Source: Poecilobothrus nobilitatus
Lineage: Eukaryota > Arthropoda > Insecta > Diptera > Dolichopodidae
Length of the DNA stretch: 64,000 nucleotides
Direction: 5' to 3'
Assembly (NCBI GenBank): GCA_947095535.1
Contig: OX352774.1
Coordinates: 212,276,965 to 212,340,964 of the forward strand
The notes beneath the pieces are model-generated. The model searched no databases, was not told where the DNA came from, and saw only the letters and a program-made list of their open reading frames with translations. Below are positions 12,801 to 25,753 of the stretch, piece by piece. The position numbers and the translations under genes are program-made. Positions within the stretch are counted from its first letter, which is position 1; each line of letters begins with the position of its first letter.

Positions 12801-15800
12801 TTTAAAATTGGTGACTATGTCTATTATTTTTTTAGTTTTTACAGTTTAGTTGAATCATTTTATAATTTTAAAGACGATTTTTGTTTTTAATTTTTTTTTA
12901 CTCGTTCTATGACTTAAAAAATGTTATAATGGTGCTGTGGTGGAGGAGTTAAAAAACAAAAATTTTATTCCTGTAATTTTTTCTTCTTCGTTTAATATTT
13001 TCTTTCATTCTTAAACTTGATTGCGTTTTAAATATTAAAACCATAAATCAAAAAATATAATAGCAAAATATAAAATCAAAAATAAATGAAATAAAAATAA
13101 GACGGAAATTGAACGTTAACAGATTTATTATATATAAACAAAGCCATCATCTGCAGCCAACCAACCATCTAACCAACTAAAGTGACTATATATAGTTATG
13201 AGTAATTTTAATGTATTTTCAACACATTTAGGGAGTTTTGTTTTGAATAGATGCAAAAAAAAAAAAAAAAAATAGAAAAAAAGGTAAAATGGGAAAATAG
13301 ATAATAATTTAAAGAATATAAGTGATATTATAAAATTAGATTTTAGTTCAGCAGTACATTGTTTAAGGATAAGAAGACAATATTTTTCGCAGAATAAAAA
13401 AATTCATAATCAAATAATACCTCTATTTAGGTTGGTGTGATAATAGGCCGTTGTCTATTCCTTATTAGATATATAATTGTTCTGGAACTTTTAAAAATGA
13501 CAAGATTCAATTTAGAATTTTCTTTTGAAAGCTCGATTTAGGATACATTTTCTTTAAATTTGAGAAAAACAGTTTTATTTTTTTTTTGTTTCCAGGAAAA
13601 TCTAAAGTACATTTCGAAAAATATAGAACATAGCGCTAGTGAGATTCAAAGATGAAACTGAAATTTTTAAATCAAATTAAACGAATTATGTATTTGATCC
13701 TTAAGGAGAGGTTTTTATCAGAGGACGAACTTTTTAGTTGGTCTAAGAAAATGAAAATCATTGTTCTAAAACACAGTAAAATGGAATTGTACAGGATTCA
13801 ACTGTAAAATTGTTCACATGTAAAAATTCGTGAAATTTTCTTTTTGGCACATTTAAAAAAAAAAACAAATTTGAAAAATTTTTTGATTAGTTTCACTTCG
13901 TTCGACCTTCGTTCATTCGTCTGTTTATAGAATTTCTTCTCCGTTTAAAATATGAAGCAATGAAATTTTAACTATATTGATAGATTTCAATAAAAAATTC
14001 TGAAACAGCTTTTCTATGTAGTACCCATCCTTTATGGTATTACAGCCTTTCAAAGTCGGAAAAGAACATATTTCTAAATGTTTATATGTGAAGTTCTATC
14101 GTTCTGTTTAATATTTTTTTAATTAAAAAAATCTTAGAAAAATTAGATACATATTTGGATATAAAAGTTGGCGCAATCTAAGAAGCTTGGTAATAATAGT
14201 TTAGAACGTTTCTTATTATCTTTTTGAAAATTTCGTGACTTTAAAATTCTTTAGTTTTAAATACTACTTTGTTTATTTTATAAACCGATTAAAAATTACT
14301 TAAATAAAGATTTTCATTAATTAATTTTAATCATTAAAATTTACTTTGTAGATATTTTTGTTTTGTTTCTGAAAAAAAGATTTCTGAAAAAAAAAAATTC
14401 TAGATTTTTAACACGATCGATGATTTGTGAATCCGTCTTTAATTTTAATTCTGTTAAAAAAAAAAAAATTGTCAGATTAGTTTATGGCGTGTTTAATACT
14501 AGAGTATACACTCTATAAGTATCCATAATACTAGAAACATTGTGCAACAATCCGAATATGAAATAGTTGAAAAACAAAAAACAAAAACAAAAAAATAAAA
14601 TAATATGATTGCATGTTTAAAATGACCTTTTCGAACTGAAAAACTTCTTTTTTTTTGTTTTTTTTGTTTCATCATATCCATTGAATAAATTTTGATTTTT
14701 TTTTGTTGTTGTTTTTGAGTGCACGAATTCGATGTCCATCAGAGTGCCTAGTGGATATTTTTTGTTTTTTTTTAAAGAATTTATTTTAAAAGAATGTTTT
14801 TTTTTTTTTTTTTTTAATATTTGCAGATTTATTGATTTTAAATAACAACAACAACAAACTGTGTATTTTTTATTTTTTTTTGGAACGATTTGGATATACG
14901 TAGACTACAAAATATAAAAGTAATGCCCAGAGGATATGACATGAATTATTGAGGTGAAGTTTTGTTTTTTTTTTTTTTTCAAAAATAGTGAAGTTTTGTT
15001 ATTTTGAATTATGAAGCTATAAATAAATTAATTTTTAATTTGGTTTAATTTTTTTTTTTTTTTTGATAAATTACCACTAAAAATGTCATAAAAAATGATT
15101 AATATGAATTATAAATTTGTAGTTTCTTTTTGTGTTTTTTTCTTTTCGGTCATGCCGAACGCTATTCAGCAGCCTTGAAATATTAGAGTTTATGTAAATT
15201 TATTTTGTGACAAAAATTTGTATTTATTCTAAGAAATTCTAATTCTAACCGTCTGTAAATAAAATTTATTTGATACTTCTATTTGTTTTTTTGTTTTTTG
15301 TTTTGTGGTTATGTATTTTAAAGATTTAAAAAAATTTTGTTTTTTATTTATTTATTAAAAGTTGTTATTTCATACAATCACTTTTTTAGTAGTTTTAGTT
15401 AAAGTAGTCTGAAGATTAAATATATAGTAATGATTTATTTATTTAAAGATTAAACGATTAACATTAACCTGTAATAGGTATGAATCAAGTGTTGGTCTAA
15501 TGAATATAGATTAAATATAATAAAGAAGAAAATACTATATAATATCTTATACAAGGGTTTTTAACCTGTAAGCTTAACGGTGAACTTTTTATTCTGGTAA
15601 CACATTTTTAAAATTCCGTAAAGGATTTGTTTTCAAAATAAGAATTGAAAATTCAAAGAAACTTATTTTTTAAAATTTATTTAATTTTTTTTTTTTTATT
15701 TCAAAAAACTTTTAATTATGTGACATTTCTTAATATCAGATAAACGATCAGAACTATATGTACATAATATGTATATGTATATAATTTAATAGACTCAAAT

Positions 15801-16080
15801 TCAACATTAAAGATACTTTAAGTACTATTAGGAGAAGTAAAATTAATAATAATGATAATAATAATAATGATGAAATAGTAACAGTAGTAGAAGTAAAAAA
15901 ATGTAAACTTTTAAATCATACGATTTTGCAAAATATGCACCTAATGCACCGAAACCTAAAACATGTACCTAAAATACCTAATGCACTTAAAATGCATAAA
16001 ATTGAAATTTTTATTTATTTTAGATCTATTCCGTTGCGTTCAGAAATCTTATCATTTCTACAGGTTGCTTAACCGCTAGA
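9833..16080. other. 6-kb AT-rich gene desert
   Basis: Long AT-rich DNA packed with poly(A)/poly(T) tracts (for example near 10500, 12575, 13255, 14390, 14795, 14965 and 15055). Both strands were scanned for long frames, splice-linked exons and tRNA-like boxes; none was convincing. The 60-codon minus frame at 14499 lies in poly(T)-rich sequence and is rejected. Confidence 0.6.
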
Positions 16081-16086
16081 TCACTG

Positions 16087-16540
16087 TAAGATCGTTGAGT
16101 TCATGGTAACCCAGAGTTACTTCTGGCCAGCGCTGGGCATTTACAGGTGAAGTATATAATGGTTTCTTTCTTATTCTGTTCACCACAATTGCGGGATAAT
16201 GAATTGAATGGGATATCTAGTCTGGCCGCATGTTTACCAATTCTGCTCACCAGTGTCCCGTGATCACACCTATTGTTCTGGCTATATTCCGGCGGGATAG
16301 CTTCAAAAGATTATCGGTTCTTTTTTTATCAAACGATGGCCAGACTTTCCTGACCGCACGGTATGTGGCTAGTTCATTCCACCTTCGATTTGGTAAGAAC
16401 GAAAAGAAAGTGAATCAGATGCCTCTTTTAACGCTGTTTATCAGTGGGTCTAACCTGTTCCGCTAGTGAAGCATTTAGGCTGAAACCCCTCCTTACTAAC
16501 TCATCAGCATGTTCATTTCCTGCGACGTTCCTATAAGGTT
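16087..16540 (-). pseudogene. LINE ORF2 fossil: RNase H end and C-terminal domain
   Basis: This GC-richer island reads on the minus strand as the end of a non-LTR retrotransposon polyprotein, broken by at least two frameshifts and several stops. Upstream it gives NVAGNEHADELVRRG, the GNExADxLA signature of retroelement RNase H. The middle frame gives RRWNELATYRAVRKVWPSFD and LKLSRRNIARTIGVITGHW. The last part gives HAARLDIPF, then a Cys-rich tail with Cys in NCGE and in FTCKCPALAR. This order (RNase H, then a CxxxxH/C-like tail) is typical of LINEs of the I/LOA/Jockey groups that carry RNase H in flies. The reverse transcriptase is missing, so the copy is truncated and dead. Its base composition contrasts sharply with the AT-rich surroundings. 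Confidence 0.85.
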
Positions 16541-18267
16541 AAGGTTTAGTTTGACACTAAATATGTTTTTTTTTTTGTTTAATTTTATACTAATTAACAT
16601 TGAATTGACCTTTTAGTAAAATCTTTATGAAATCAGGATACCAAGACTTTCGTCCATTTTTTTTTTTTTTCTAATATATTTAAATTTAATAATGTTTTTT
16701 ATTGTGGTTTTTTTTTCTTTTTTTAAAAAATTTTAAACCTGTTTTCTAAAATAATTTTTTAAAACTCGATTTGGTAGTTCTGTTTTTTTAATTGATCGGA
16801 TTTAAGGATCATTAAAAAAACGACTAGGAAAATTATTGTTGATGTAGTTACCTTTTGAAAGTTTGCTTTGATATAAATAAAAAAATAAAAAAAAATTAGT
16901 TTGAAATTTGAATGAAAGATAACAAAAAGAATATTAAAATTTATAATTTTTGGAACTTGTGGATTTGTTTCTTCGGCCTAATTTGTTAATTTGTTAAAAA
17001 CTAAAAATCAATACATATGTGTGTTATTTTCTTTCAGTAACCAATATAGTTGACTGTCAAATATCACTTTGAAACCTGTCAAAAAAAAGGGAAATTTATA
17101 AATTTTTTATATAGAGATTTTGATAAAAAACTGCATCAACGTTTTGTATAATAACAACTCATAGAAGATCTGTAACAGCTAAGACAGTTTCTAAATATTC
17201 GTGATGATATATCATATATGTCTATTTGTGAATTTGTATTTCGAAGCACATAAACACATGTTTTCATGCTGTATTTAGCCATTAGATTTAATTTACCATA
17301 AATAAAATCGCTTTAATCATTACAAAAAAAAAAAACAAAAACACAAACACAAAAAAAAATTTAAAATATATTCTTTCATCATAGCTTAATTGAAATTCTA
17401 ATTATTATATTTTTCTAATTATTATACTTATATTAAATTTTTCTTTTAATTTAACTAAAATTAATTTTCCATAATATATAATAATAATTTCAAATAGGTA
17501 ATTAAATGTAATAAATTTTTAAATTGAATTTAATTAATAGAACAAGGGTGTTAAATAATTTTTAAAGGACATTTTGAAAACCAATCAATAATTAACCTTA
17601 ATTCAACTATTTAAAGTCAAATGAATCAATTAAATATTTAATCTATGAATTATATTGAAAACAATGAATAATAAAATTTTAAATTTAATAAGTAAATTAC
17701 GTACGTATATGTATATATAAAAAATGATTTATTGAATGCATTTACTTAATTATATGTTAAAATTTAATTTAATTATAAGAAATAATTAAAATATTATCTA
17801 TATACATATTGTTTTTATATATTTGTATATATTATATATATAATATGTGTGTATTATTGGAAAATAAAAGTAAAAAAGAAATTTTTTTTTTTGCTCATTA
17901 AAATTATTATTTTTAATAAATAGGTATAATTTTTCTTTCTATCTCTCCAATCCACATCTTCCATATTATATATTCTATATTTAATAAATGCTAAAAATTT
18001 TAATAATCAATTTATTAAACTTTACATTTGTAATAATCATAAATAAACCGATTAAAATAAATTTTTTTTTTCTTTTTTTTTAATTCACCTACATACATTT
18101 TTATTATTTTATTAAATGTCATTAATTCAATTCGCTTTAAATCGTTTTAATTCTCTTAAACTTTATTTAATTGTCATTCTGTTGTTTTTTTTTACTTTTT
18201 TTTTTTTGTTTCTTTTATTTATTTTTATTAAATCAAATTAAAAGATTTAATTTATTCAATTTTTCAT

Positions 18268-18299
<32 letters not shown>

Positions 18300-21203
18300 T
18301 ATATAATATGTATATAAATAATAAATATTTACATATTCTATATATTTATTATTTATTTTGTTGTAAAGCAATTAAGCTTGTTATTAAAGCTATGAATTAA
18401 TTAAAAATACTAATAAATAAACAAAAAAAAAAAAAAAAAATAAAAACAAACAACAAAATAAATGCTTGCAAATTACGCTATCTGCCTATACAATTGTGTA
18501 TCGATTAATTTTCCACCTTTAGTTTTAAAACTTGTAAAAAATTTGTTAAACATTCATTCATATATTATAATCTGATAGATACATTTTATTATTTGTTTTT
18601 GACATACATACACATATTGCAATTTAATTGATATATATGTATATAGTTACTTATATATATCTAAATGTTTTTTTTTTTTTTGCTTTTTTTTTTTTACAAT
18701 TTTACGACATTCTTATTAACAACAAGAGATGGCGTAGGTCGAATAAAAAATGATTCAGTTTTGTAATGTGTCATTTTTTAAATTTTTTTATTTAAAGAAA
18801 AAAAAAAACAATTTTTTAAATTAAGTTGAAAATTCTTGGGCTGTAATTATGAATAATAAATATTAAGATAAATATATTTATTATATATATTTAAAAATTT
18901 AATTTTACATATTTTGAAAAACAAAAAAAAAAAAAAAACAATTAATAGATAAAATTAAACAATATAAATGAAAAATTGATTGTTAAATGAAATGTAAGTA
19001 CAGGGTGATCTCAAATAGTTTTTAAATTATTTAAATTATGAAAATTTTTAATATTTGTAAGATAGGAATTGAAATAATTTTAATTTAAACATATTTAATT
19101 TTGTGATGAAAAGAAAAAGATAAATTAATACAAATGGCGCATAAAACAAATGACAGAGTTAAGATTCATCTACTGTTGAATGGATTCAGATTCTTTAAGA
19201 GTTACAATATTATAAAAGAAAGAAAACCACTATTTTGTTTAAAAATATATTGTATCTAGTCAAATCAATTTTTATATTTAAGGTTGTAAAAAGTACTTAT
19301 TTTAATAATGATCCTCGATATTTAATAGGTGACCTTACATTGATAATATCTCATATAAAATATTGACAATATCGTATATTGTCTTCAAAAACATATAATT
19401 ATATTTTGAAAATTCATGAAAATTCGATTCTTCAATACTTATTTTAAGTTCGCACAATATTATGTTTTATTGATAAATTACAATAAATTAAAATTTTAGA
19501 GAAATTGAAGTAGTCAAAAGGTTCAACATATAGAGAGAAATAGAAAAGAGAAGAAATAAATTTCAATAAGGACAAAAGGAAATAAAAACCTATTGATAAT
19601 GATATGGAAACAAAATAATATGCAAGTTCTCTAGACAGTTTTATGTTATGAACTAACATATTACACTTTCTTCAGCTCTTGTTTGTTTAAAGTAAAATAG
19701 ATAATAAGGGTTTAGTCAATAAGAATCTGCCACTACCAAAGGTATGAAATTCCCATCTCAAATAAAAAAAAAAAAAAGAAAATTATTTTATTGTCATTTT
19801 CAACTACAAAATCTTCATTATTTCTTGTTTTGTTTATTACAAGATGTTATATTTCTATAACTAATAGTTTTATATGATCTGTTTTTTTTTCTTTGGTTGA
19901 CTTTAGGTACACGTACACTACTAATAGTAAATAAATATACCAAAAATTGAGTTTCCATCTTTTACACCATTTTATGGCGTTGTTTTCTCAAGTTTTAATA
20001 CTTTTATTGCCTTAACTTATTTTTTTTCTATTACCCCAAATTAAAAATATTATTCTTTAATTAATTTAAAACATAAGACTAACTTCAAGATCTTCAAATT
20101 AGTTTTGCTTTTGTAGGTTTTAGTTTTTTTCTGGCTGCTCACTGATTAAAGCTACAGTTCGTATTGAACTTATCGCCAATTATTGATAGTGAGAGGACAA
20201 CGCCTGATTTCAAAATAAGATGCCAATTGTCATGCGAAAGAAAAAAGAAGCGTGCGCTTTCGAATTAATCAGTTTACCTACCTTTTTTTTACAATTTATT
20301 TTTTTTTAGAAATTGTTTAGTTTTCCTTAGTACAAAAAAAAAAAAAAAAATCTAAATAATTTTTTATTAATTAAATTTTTTTTTTTTTCTTTTATCATAT
20401 GGCTATAAAGACTATAAATCCTTGTCAGTATAAGCCTTAACCGATAAAACAAAAATAATTAATATATAGTATTTATATAAAAGTAAAGTTGTTTTTTTTT
20501 GTTTTAATTAATATTTTGTAATTAATGACCTCCCATTAATAAAAAGTCGAATTCGATAATTTAATCTTTAAATAAAAAAAAAAATATTAAAATCCTACTG
20601 ATTGTCGTGTATTGAAAGTGCTGAAAGGTATTGAAAATTAGACTTAAGTTTTTTTCTTCTCTTCTCTTTTCTTAATTTTTAGCTTGTTTAATTAATTTTA
20701 ATTTTTTTTTAATTTTTTCTGTTTTATTTATTTTTTTTCTATTTTTAACAATTCAATTTAAGTAACAAAGGTGTGTGTACAGATTTGTACCAACTGTGTT
20801 ACAAAATACCTATCATACTTTAAAGCGGTAGTATTTTGTTTTTTAAATAAGTTTTTTTTCTTCTTTTGTGAAACGTGCGTAGGATGTATTTGTCATTTTG
20901 AAAATTTATGAGGTCTCTTTGAAAGCTATGCATAAATTTTTAAATAATACAAAATTTTGAGTACAGTAAAAGTAATTAATTTTGTATGTCCCGTCAAATA
21001 ATAAATTGAAAATGATTAGTGTGCTGCTAGATTTAAAACTGTTTTATTAGAGCAAATTGAGAGTATTACAGGGTAGTAAAAAAATACTTAACAATAAAAA
21101 AAGAAAATAACTTATAGAAATAGAGGTAAACTATGATCGGATGGAATATAAGCCCCAAAGTATGCAAACATTTTGTATACCGATGCTTTAAATCTATGAT
21201 TAT
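16541..21203. other. AT-rich gene desert with AT microsatellites
   Basis: AT-rich DNA with an (AT)n tract at about 18266-18310 and many poly(A)/poly(T) runs. A stretch at about 19705-19760 (GTCAATAAGAATCTGCCACTACCAAAG) resembles part of the LINE 3' UTR repeats at 46.8 and 47.6 kb. No gene was found; the 71-codon minus frame at 19444 shows only low-complexity hydrophobic residues. Confidence 0.55.
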
Positions 21204-22263
21204 TATACCCTACACATTAAGTATAGGGTATATTAACTTTGGTATGGTGTTTGTAACCACCAAAAGGAAGCGAGTTAGGTATAGACATGTATATATATTC
21301 TAAATTAGGATCACCGCCTGAGTCGATTTAGCGATGTCCGTTCGTCCGTCTGTCCGTACGCACGATAACTCAAAAAATAATGATGCTATCTTGATTAAAT
21401 TTATACTGTAGGTTAACAATGACTAAGGTAAGGCGGGGATTGTAAATGGGCGAAATCGGACTATGCGTTTGAGTACCTCCCATACAACTCCCAAAACCGA
21501 ACATGCATATCTTCGAAATGAATAAAGATAGGAACTTCAAATTTGGTACTAGGGTGTTGTTTCTTGAATCCCTGATTTGTCCAAAATTTGAGATGAATTG
21601 GAGGAGCTGTTCGGGTACCTCCCATACAACTCCCAAAACCGAACATGCATATCTTCGAAATTAATAAAGATGGGAACTTCACATTTGATACGAGGGTGCT
21701 GTTTCCTAAATCCCTGATTTGCCTAAAATTTGAGATGAATTGGAGTGGTCGTTCGGGTACCTCCCATACAACTCCCAAAACCGAACAAGCATATCTTCGA
21801 AATTAAAAAAGACAGAAACTTCAAATTTGGTACAAGGGTGTTGTTTCCTGAATCCCTGATTTGTCCAAAATTTAAGATGAATTAGAATGGTTGTTCGGGT
21901 ATCTGCCACACAACTCCTAAGACCAAACAAGCATATCTTCGAAATTAATAAATATATAAACTTGAAGTTTGATATAAGAATGTTCTACCCTGTTGATGTC
22001 TCTAAAATTTGAGATGAATTGGGGTGGTGGTCCGCGTGCCTTCACACACTTCCCAAGACCTAACAATCATATTTTCGAATTTAATAAAGATAGAAACCTG
22101 AAATTTTGTACAAAGGTTGTAAAAGGTTGTAAAATTTATTTTTTTTAGCTTGTATTAAATACCTAACTAAAATAACTTATGGATTTTTAATTTAATTTGA
22201 ATTTTTTAGGTGTAGGGTATAAATAAGTCGGTTGCATCGACTTACTGTTATTTTTACTTGTTT
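21204..22263 (+). mobile_element. DINE-1-like non-autonomous Helentron, copy 2
   Basis: Same architecture and orientation as the copy at 948: TATACCCTACA left end with its hairpin, GTATATATATTCT, GAGTCGAT, an ATGTCCGT block with CCGT repeats, the 142-bp array, then TGTAGGGTATA, an AAGTCG...CGACTT hairpin and a TTACTTGTTT tail. It is nearly colinear with copy 1 over its whole length, with scattered substitutions, so the two are recent relatives. There is no coding capacity. Confidence 0.82.
21481..22060 (+). repeat. 142-bp tandem array, core of copy 2
   Basis: The CA(T/C)ACAACTCC phrase falls at 21481, 21623, 21765 and 21907, again exactly 142 bp apart, with a decayed unit after it. Unit order and unit-specific variants match copy 1 (for example GAGGAGCT in one unit, GGAGTGGTCG in the next), so the array was inherited as a block rather than expanded independently. 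Confidence 0.9.
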
Positions 22264-25239
22264 AGCATTACATTAGCTTAATTTCGTATTACATTTCTAA
22301 TCCCGATTTAAGAACAATAAATACATTAAATATTTTTATGGGTAGTGAATCAAAGTGTTGGTTTGATGTAAATTAGTTTTTTAACTTGGAGCTAAAAGAT
22401 TATGGAAGATTTTGATATTTTGATTTCATAACTCCTAAGGTTAATCACTGTATTAAAACTATCATTTTTGATTTCTATTTTCGCATTGCAATCAATATGA
22501 AAAATTATGTGTTTTAAAAATTTTGTTCTGAATTTGATAGAAGGCATTATTTACCACAACTGTATATTATTTTGCAAAAAAAAAACAATAATAAATTTTT
22601 AAAAGTCAAACAAAAATAAAAACAAAAAAACCAATTTTTTTCTGGTCGCATGATTTACTATTTAAGTTAATAACAACTGCCGGTAATAATTTACTAAACT
22701 TCAGTTTTATTTATTTTGTTTTTGTCTTTTTTTTTTTTAAATTATAACTTTTAACAATTTTTTATTTTTTGTTTTCCAATTAATTTATTATTGTATCAAT
22801 TTGAGGTAAATTATTCGACGACACGCACACAAACATTTAAGTTTTTAAAAATAAAATTGAAACTGAAACATATGTCAATTTATGTGACTTAATAGATTTA
22901 ACATAAATAAATTAAAAAACAAAAAAAAAAAAAAAATTAAAATTTAGTCAGTTAACTTTGAAAATGAATTGTTGCCGTTGACCGGAGCTTATTCAATTTT
23001 TTTTATTTATTTTTTATTTTTATTATTCACCATATTAAATTTTTTATTTTTTTATTTTGTTGGACTGTCACAGTTAATGTCAATATAAATGACTGATTTA
23101 TGACTATAACATGAGTTTTTAATTACTTGTCAGATTGTCACTATTTTAAAAATTTCTATATGCATATATATATATATATAAAAAACAAAAATAATAAATA
23201 TTATATATGGCGAAATATAAAAAAAAAACAAAAAGAGAGAACATGTAGACAAAAAAACTGAGAAAAAAAAACAACACAACAAAAGGCTAGATATGAAAAG
23301 AAGAAAGAGATAAATAGATAATAAATTGAGTCCAAATTAAAATGCAAATTAAATAACATTTTGACATGTCCCATTACCCATGTATCTAATTTCCATATTT
23401 AATTGACTTTAAATACTGTATAAATATCTAAATCATATTTAAATATATAGTATATATAATATAATATAATATATGTTTATATATTATGTATTTACAGAGT
23501 ATTCCACAATTAAAATTCCACAGTATAGAAATTATTAAGAAAATTTCTAAATATTTAAAATTTTTGTCAAATTCGGTTTAAGTTATCAGTTAAAAAAAGT
23601 ATCAGCATAAGAATTAACGCTACTGTTAAACCCGTGCTACTTTTTGCAGTCGTATAATGTAAAAGTTATGAAAAATCTATTCCGGTGTACAGAAAATCTA
23701 TTTAATAATAAAGATGAAGTTATATAGGAAGCAGAAGAATTACACAAGATATGTAATAAGTTTATTTTCGCTCCAATAATTCACTTTATAATTTTTGAAG
23801 TTTTTATAAAATATCATTTACTTCACATTTTATACTACATTCAACTTTAGGAAAAAATTTCAAAAAAAACAAAATAAAATGTCGAAATATACTTTTAAAG
23901 TATATATGCAAAAATATTATGTAGCTTAGAATTTAAACACTCGCAAAATGAAAACTTCTCTTAAGAAAATGGGGTGAAATTTACTTATAGGTGAAATATA
24001 CTTTAAAATCTAACTAAATATGTTCAAGTATGTAACATGTAGTCAAGAGCTTTGAATGTTTAAATAAAATGTTTGTTTTAAATTCAACAATTACTTTGTT
24101 TTTAATATTTTTTAATTTCTTATGTTACATCTCTGTCTTTTAAAAAACAATATTTTTTTTTTATTAATTCTTTTAATCAAATTTTACTACTTCTGGATTA
24201 TGTCTTAGTAAGGCTTATTTTTTTTTTTGTTTGTTTGTTTTTTTATGTCTTTGAATGTTAATTTTTTTTTTTTTGGTTATTAATAATTATTCAGAGTTGA
24301 CAAGAAGTTAAATTTACTTATATGTATGTATGTAAGTATGTATATTTATGAATGCTATCTTATAGACGATGCTTTTTGCTTGCTTTCTATTAATTAATTT
24401 AATATTTATTATACTAAATTATTATGAATGGTTTTAAACAGTGGTTTTTTTAGTCTAATATTTATTCAAAAAGGAGGTACTTTTAATTTCCTTTAAAAAA
24501 TCTTTCAAATAAAAATTAAAATACATTGGTACCTAATCAATATTATAAAATTTCAAATAAATCTAATAATATTGAATAAAATTATATGATAATTTGATTG
24601 TATTATTTTGTATTAATACATAGCTTGTCTGGTTTTCAGTGGTCATTCTTGAACTGCGAGACAAACGACACAAATTAAAAAATGTTCGGGAACAGAGTGT
24701 CTAAATTTTTCACAAAAAACCATTATTAATGTTTTACAAATTTTATTTTAATTTTTAAGTTTTTCAATCTATCAGCTTTTATTGTTCATATTTTTTACCG
24801 TTTTTGATATAATTAATTAATAATTAATTAGAAACTTGCTGTTGCTTCATTAAAAAACAAAATTTCTTATAAGACATTTAAATTGATTGGAATACAACAA
24901 GTTTTTATTGAATTATTTTGAAAATCTCCCGTTCGAAACCGTATAAACAGACTTAAAAGTTGTTAACCGCTTTAACTCAAATTATGTCTAGTTTTTTCTG
25001 TTGAGCCGTTGCAGCTTTCATTTTTTTTTCACTCTCAATTTTAAATTGGTTTAACTATTTGATTTCGAACTTTTCAGATGTCTTCCTCTTTAACAAACAA
25101 GAAATATATACATATCTAACAAATTTAAATATATGTAGGTATAAACACATTTGTGCAAGGAATCCTTAAAACGCTATTTTAATTTTTCGATAAAAGACAT
25201 CCCTCGTTGTTAAAATTTCTATAGGGCACAATTCAGCAT
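22264..25239. other. AT-rich gene-free stretch
   Basis: AT-rich DNA with (TA)n at about 23163-23180 and poly(A)/poly(T) runs (22730, 22920, 24255). No gene, SINE or LINE fragment was recognised. Confidence 0.6.
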
Positions 25240-25480
25240 ATGTAAATTCGTTTGGAACTCGGACATCACAAATGTGGAATTATTTTCTCCCTTATGTATT
25301 CCTTAAAATTGGGAGTTATTACATTTTTAATTTACAAATGGAAATTCATTTGGAACTCGAACATCACAAAAGTGGAATCTTCTCCCTTATGTGTTCCTTC
25401 AAATTGGAGGTGATTACATTTTTAATTTACAAAGAATTCAGAACAACGTTAAAATGTTGTTGCATCATTTTCCTATAAAT
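25236..25480 (+). pseudogene. LINE ORF2 C-terminal fossil with internal 98-bp duplication
   Basis: The frame gives NSFGTRTSQMWN, matching the family pattern SF..RTxRLWN near the end of Jockey/CR1-like ORF2 proteins and the copy at 29.6 kb (NSFVIRTSRLWN). A 98-bp segment starting TTTGGAACTC is repeated in tandem (25251 and 25349). Because 98 is not a multiple of three the frame breaks at the junction. The second unit continues as WNLLPYVFLQIG, then YIFNLQRIQNNVKMLLHHF to a stop. The fragment is 5'-truncated and dead. Confidence 0.65.
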
Positions 25481-25675
25481 TTTTAAGGTATTTTTACTCC
25501 ATAATATTACCTTGTTCAAACAGTACAATTCATTGGAATTCATTAAGATATTTGGGAAATATTTCAATGATACTATCCTATTAAGTTATTATTTAAATTT
25601 ATTTTTTAGACCTAATCTAATATGTTAAATCCAGGAAAAATTACCTAACCTAATTCTGTTAAAATAGATATACCT

Positions 25676-25753
25676 AATTAAACAACTTCTTTTTGAAGCT
25701 TATTCGATTACACCTTTGTAATCGAATAAGCTTCAAAAAGAAGTTGTTTAATT
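25676..25753. repeat. Perfect 36-bp inverted repeat with 6-bp spacer
   Basis: The left arm 25676-25711 and right arm 25718-25753 are exact reverse complements across all 36 bases, separated by ACCTTT. The arms contain AAGCTTATTCGATTAC and its complement. If transcribed it would fold into a perfect hairpin. Arms this perfect in an otherwise decayed region point to a recent fold-back or template-switch event. Confidence 0.95.

Noticed and set aside
16230..16466. 78-codon + strand frame
   Set aside because: It is the antisense shadow of the LINE RNase H fossil that reads on the minus strand.
25676..25753. The perfect palindrome as a microRNA gene
   Set aside because: A perfect 36-bp stem with a 6-base loop lacks the bulges and loop size typical of microRNA precursors; kept only as an inverted repeat.
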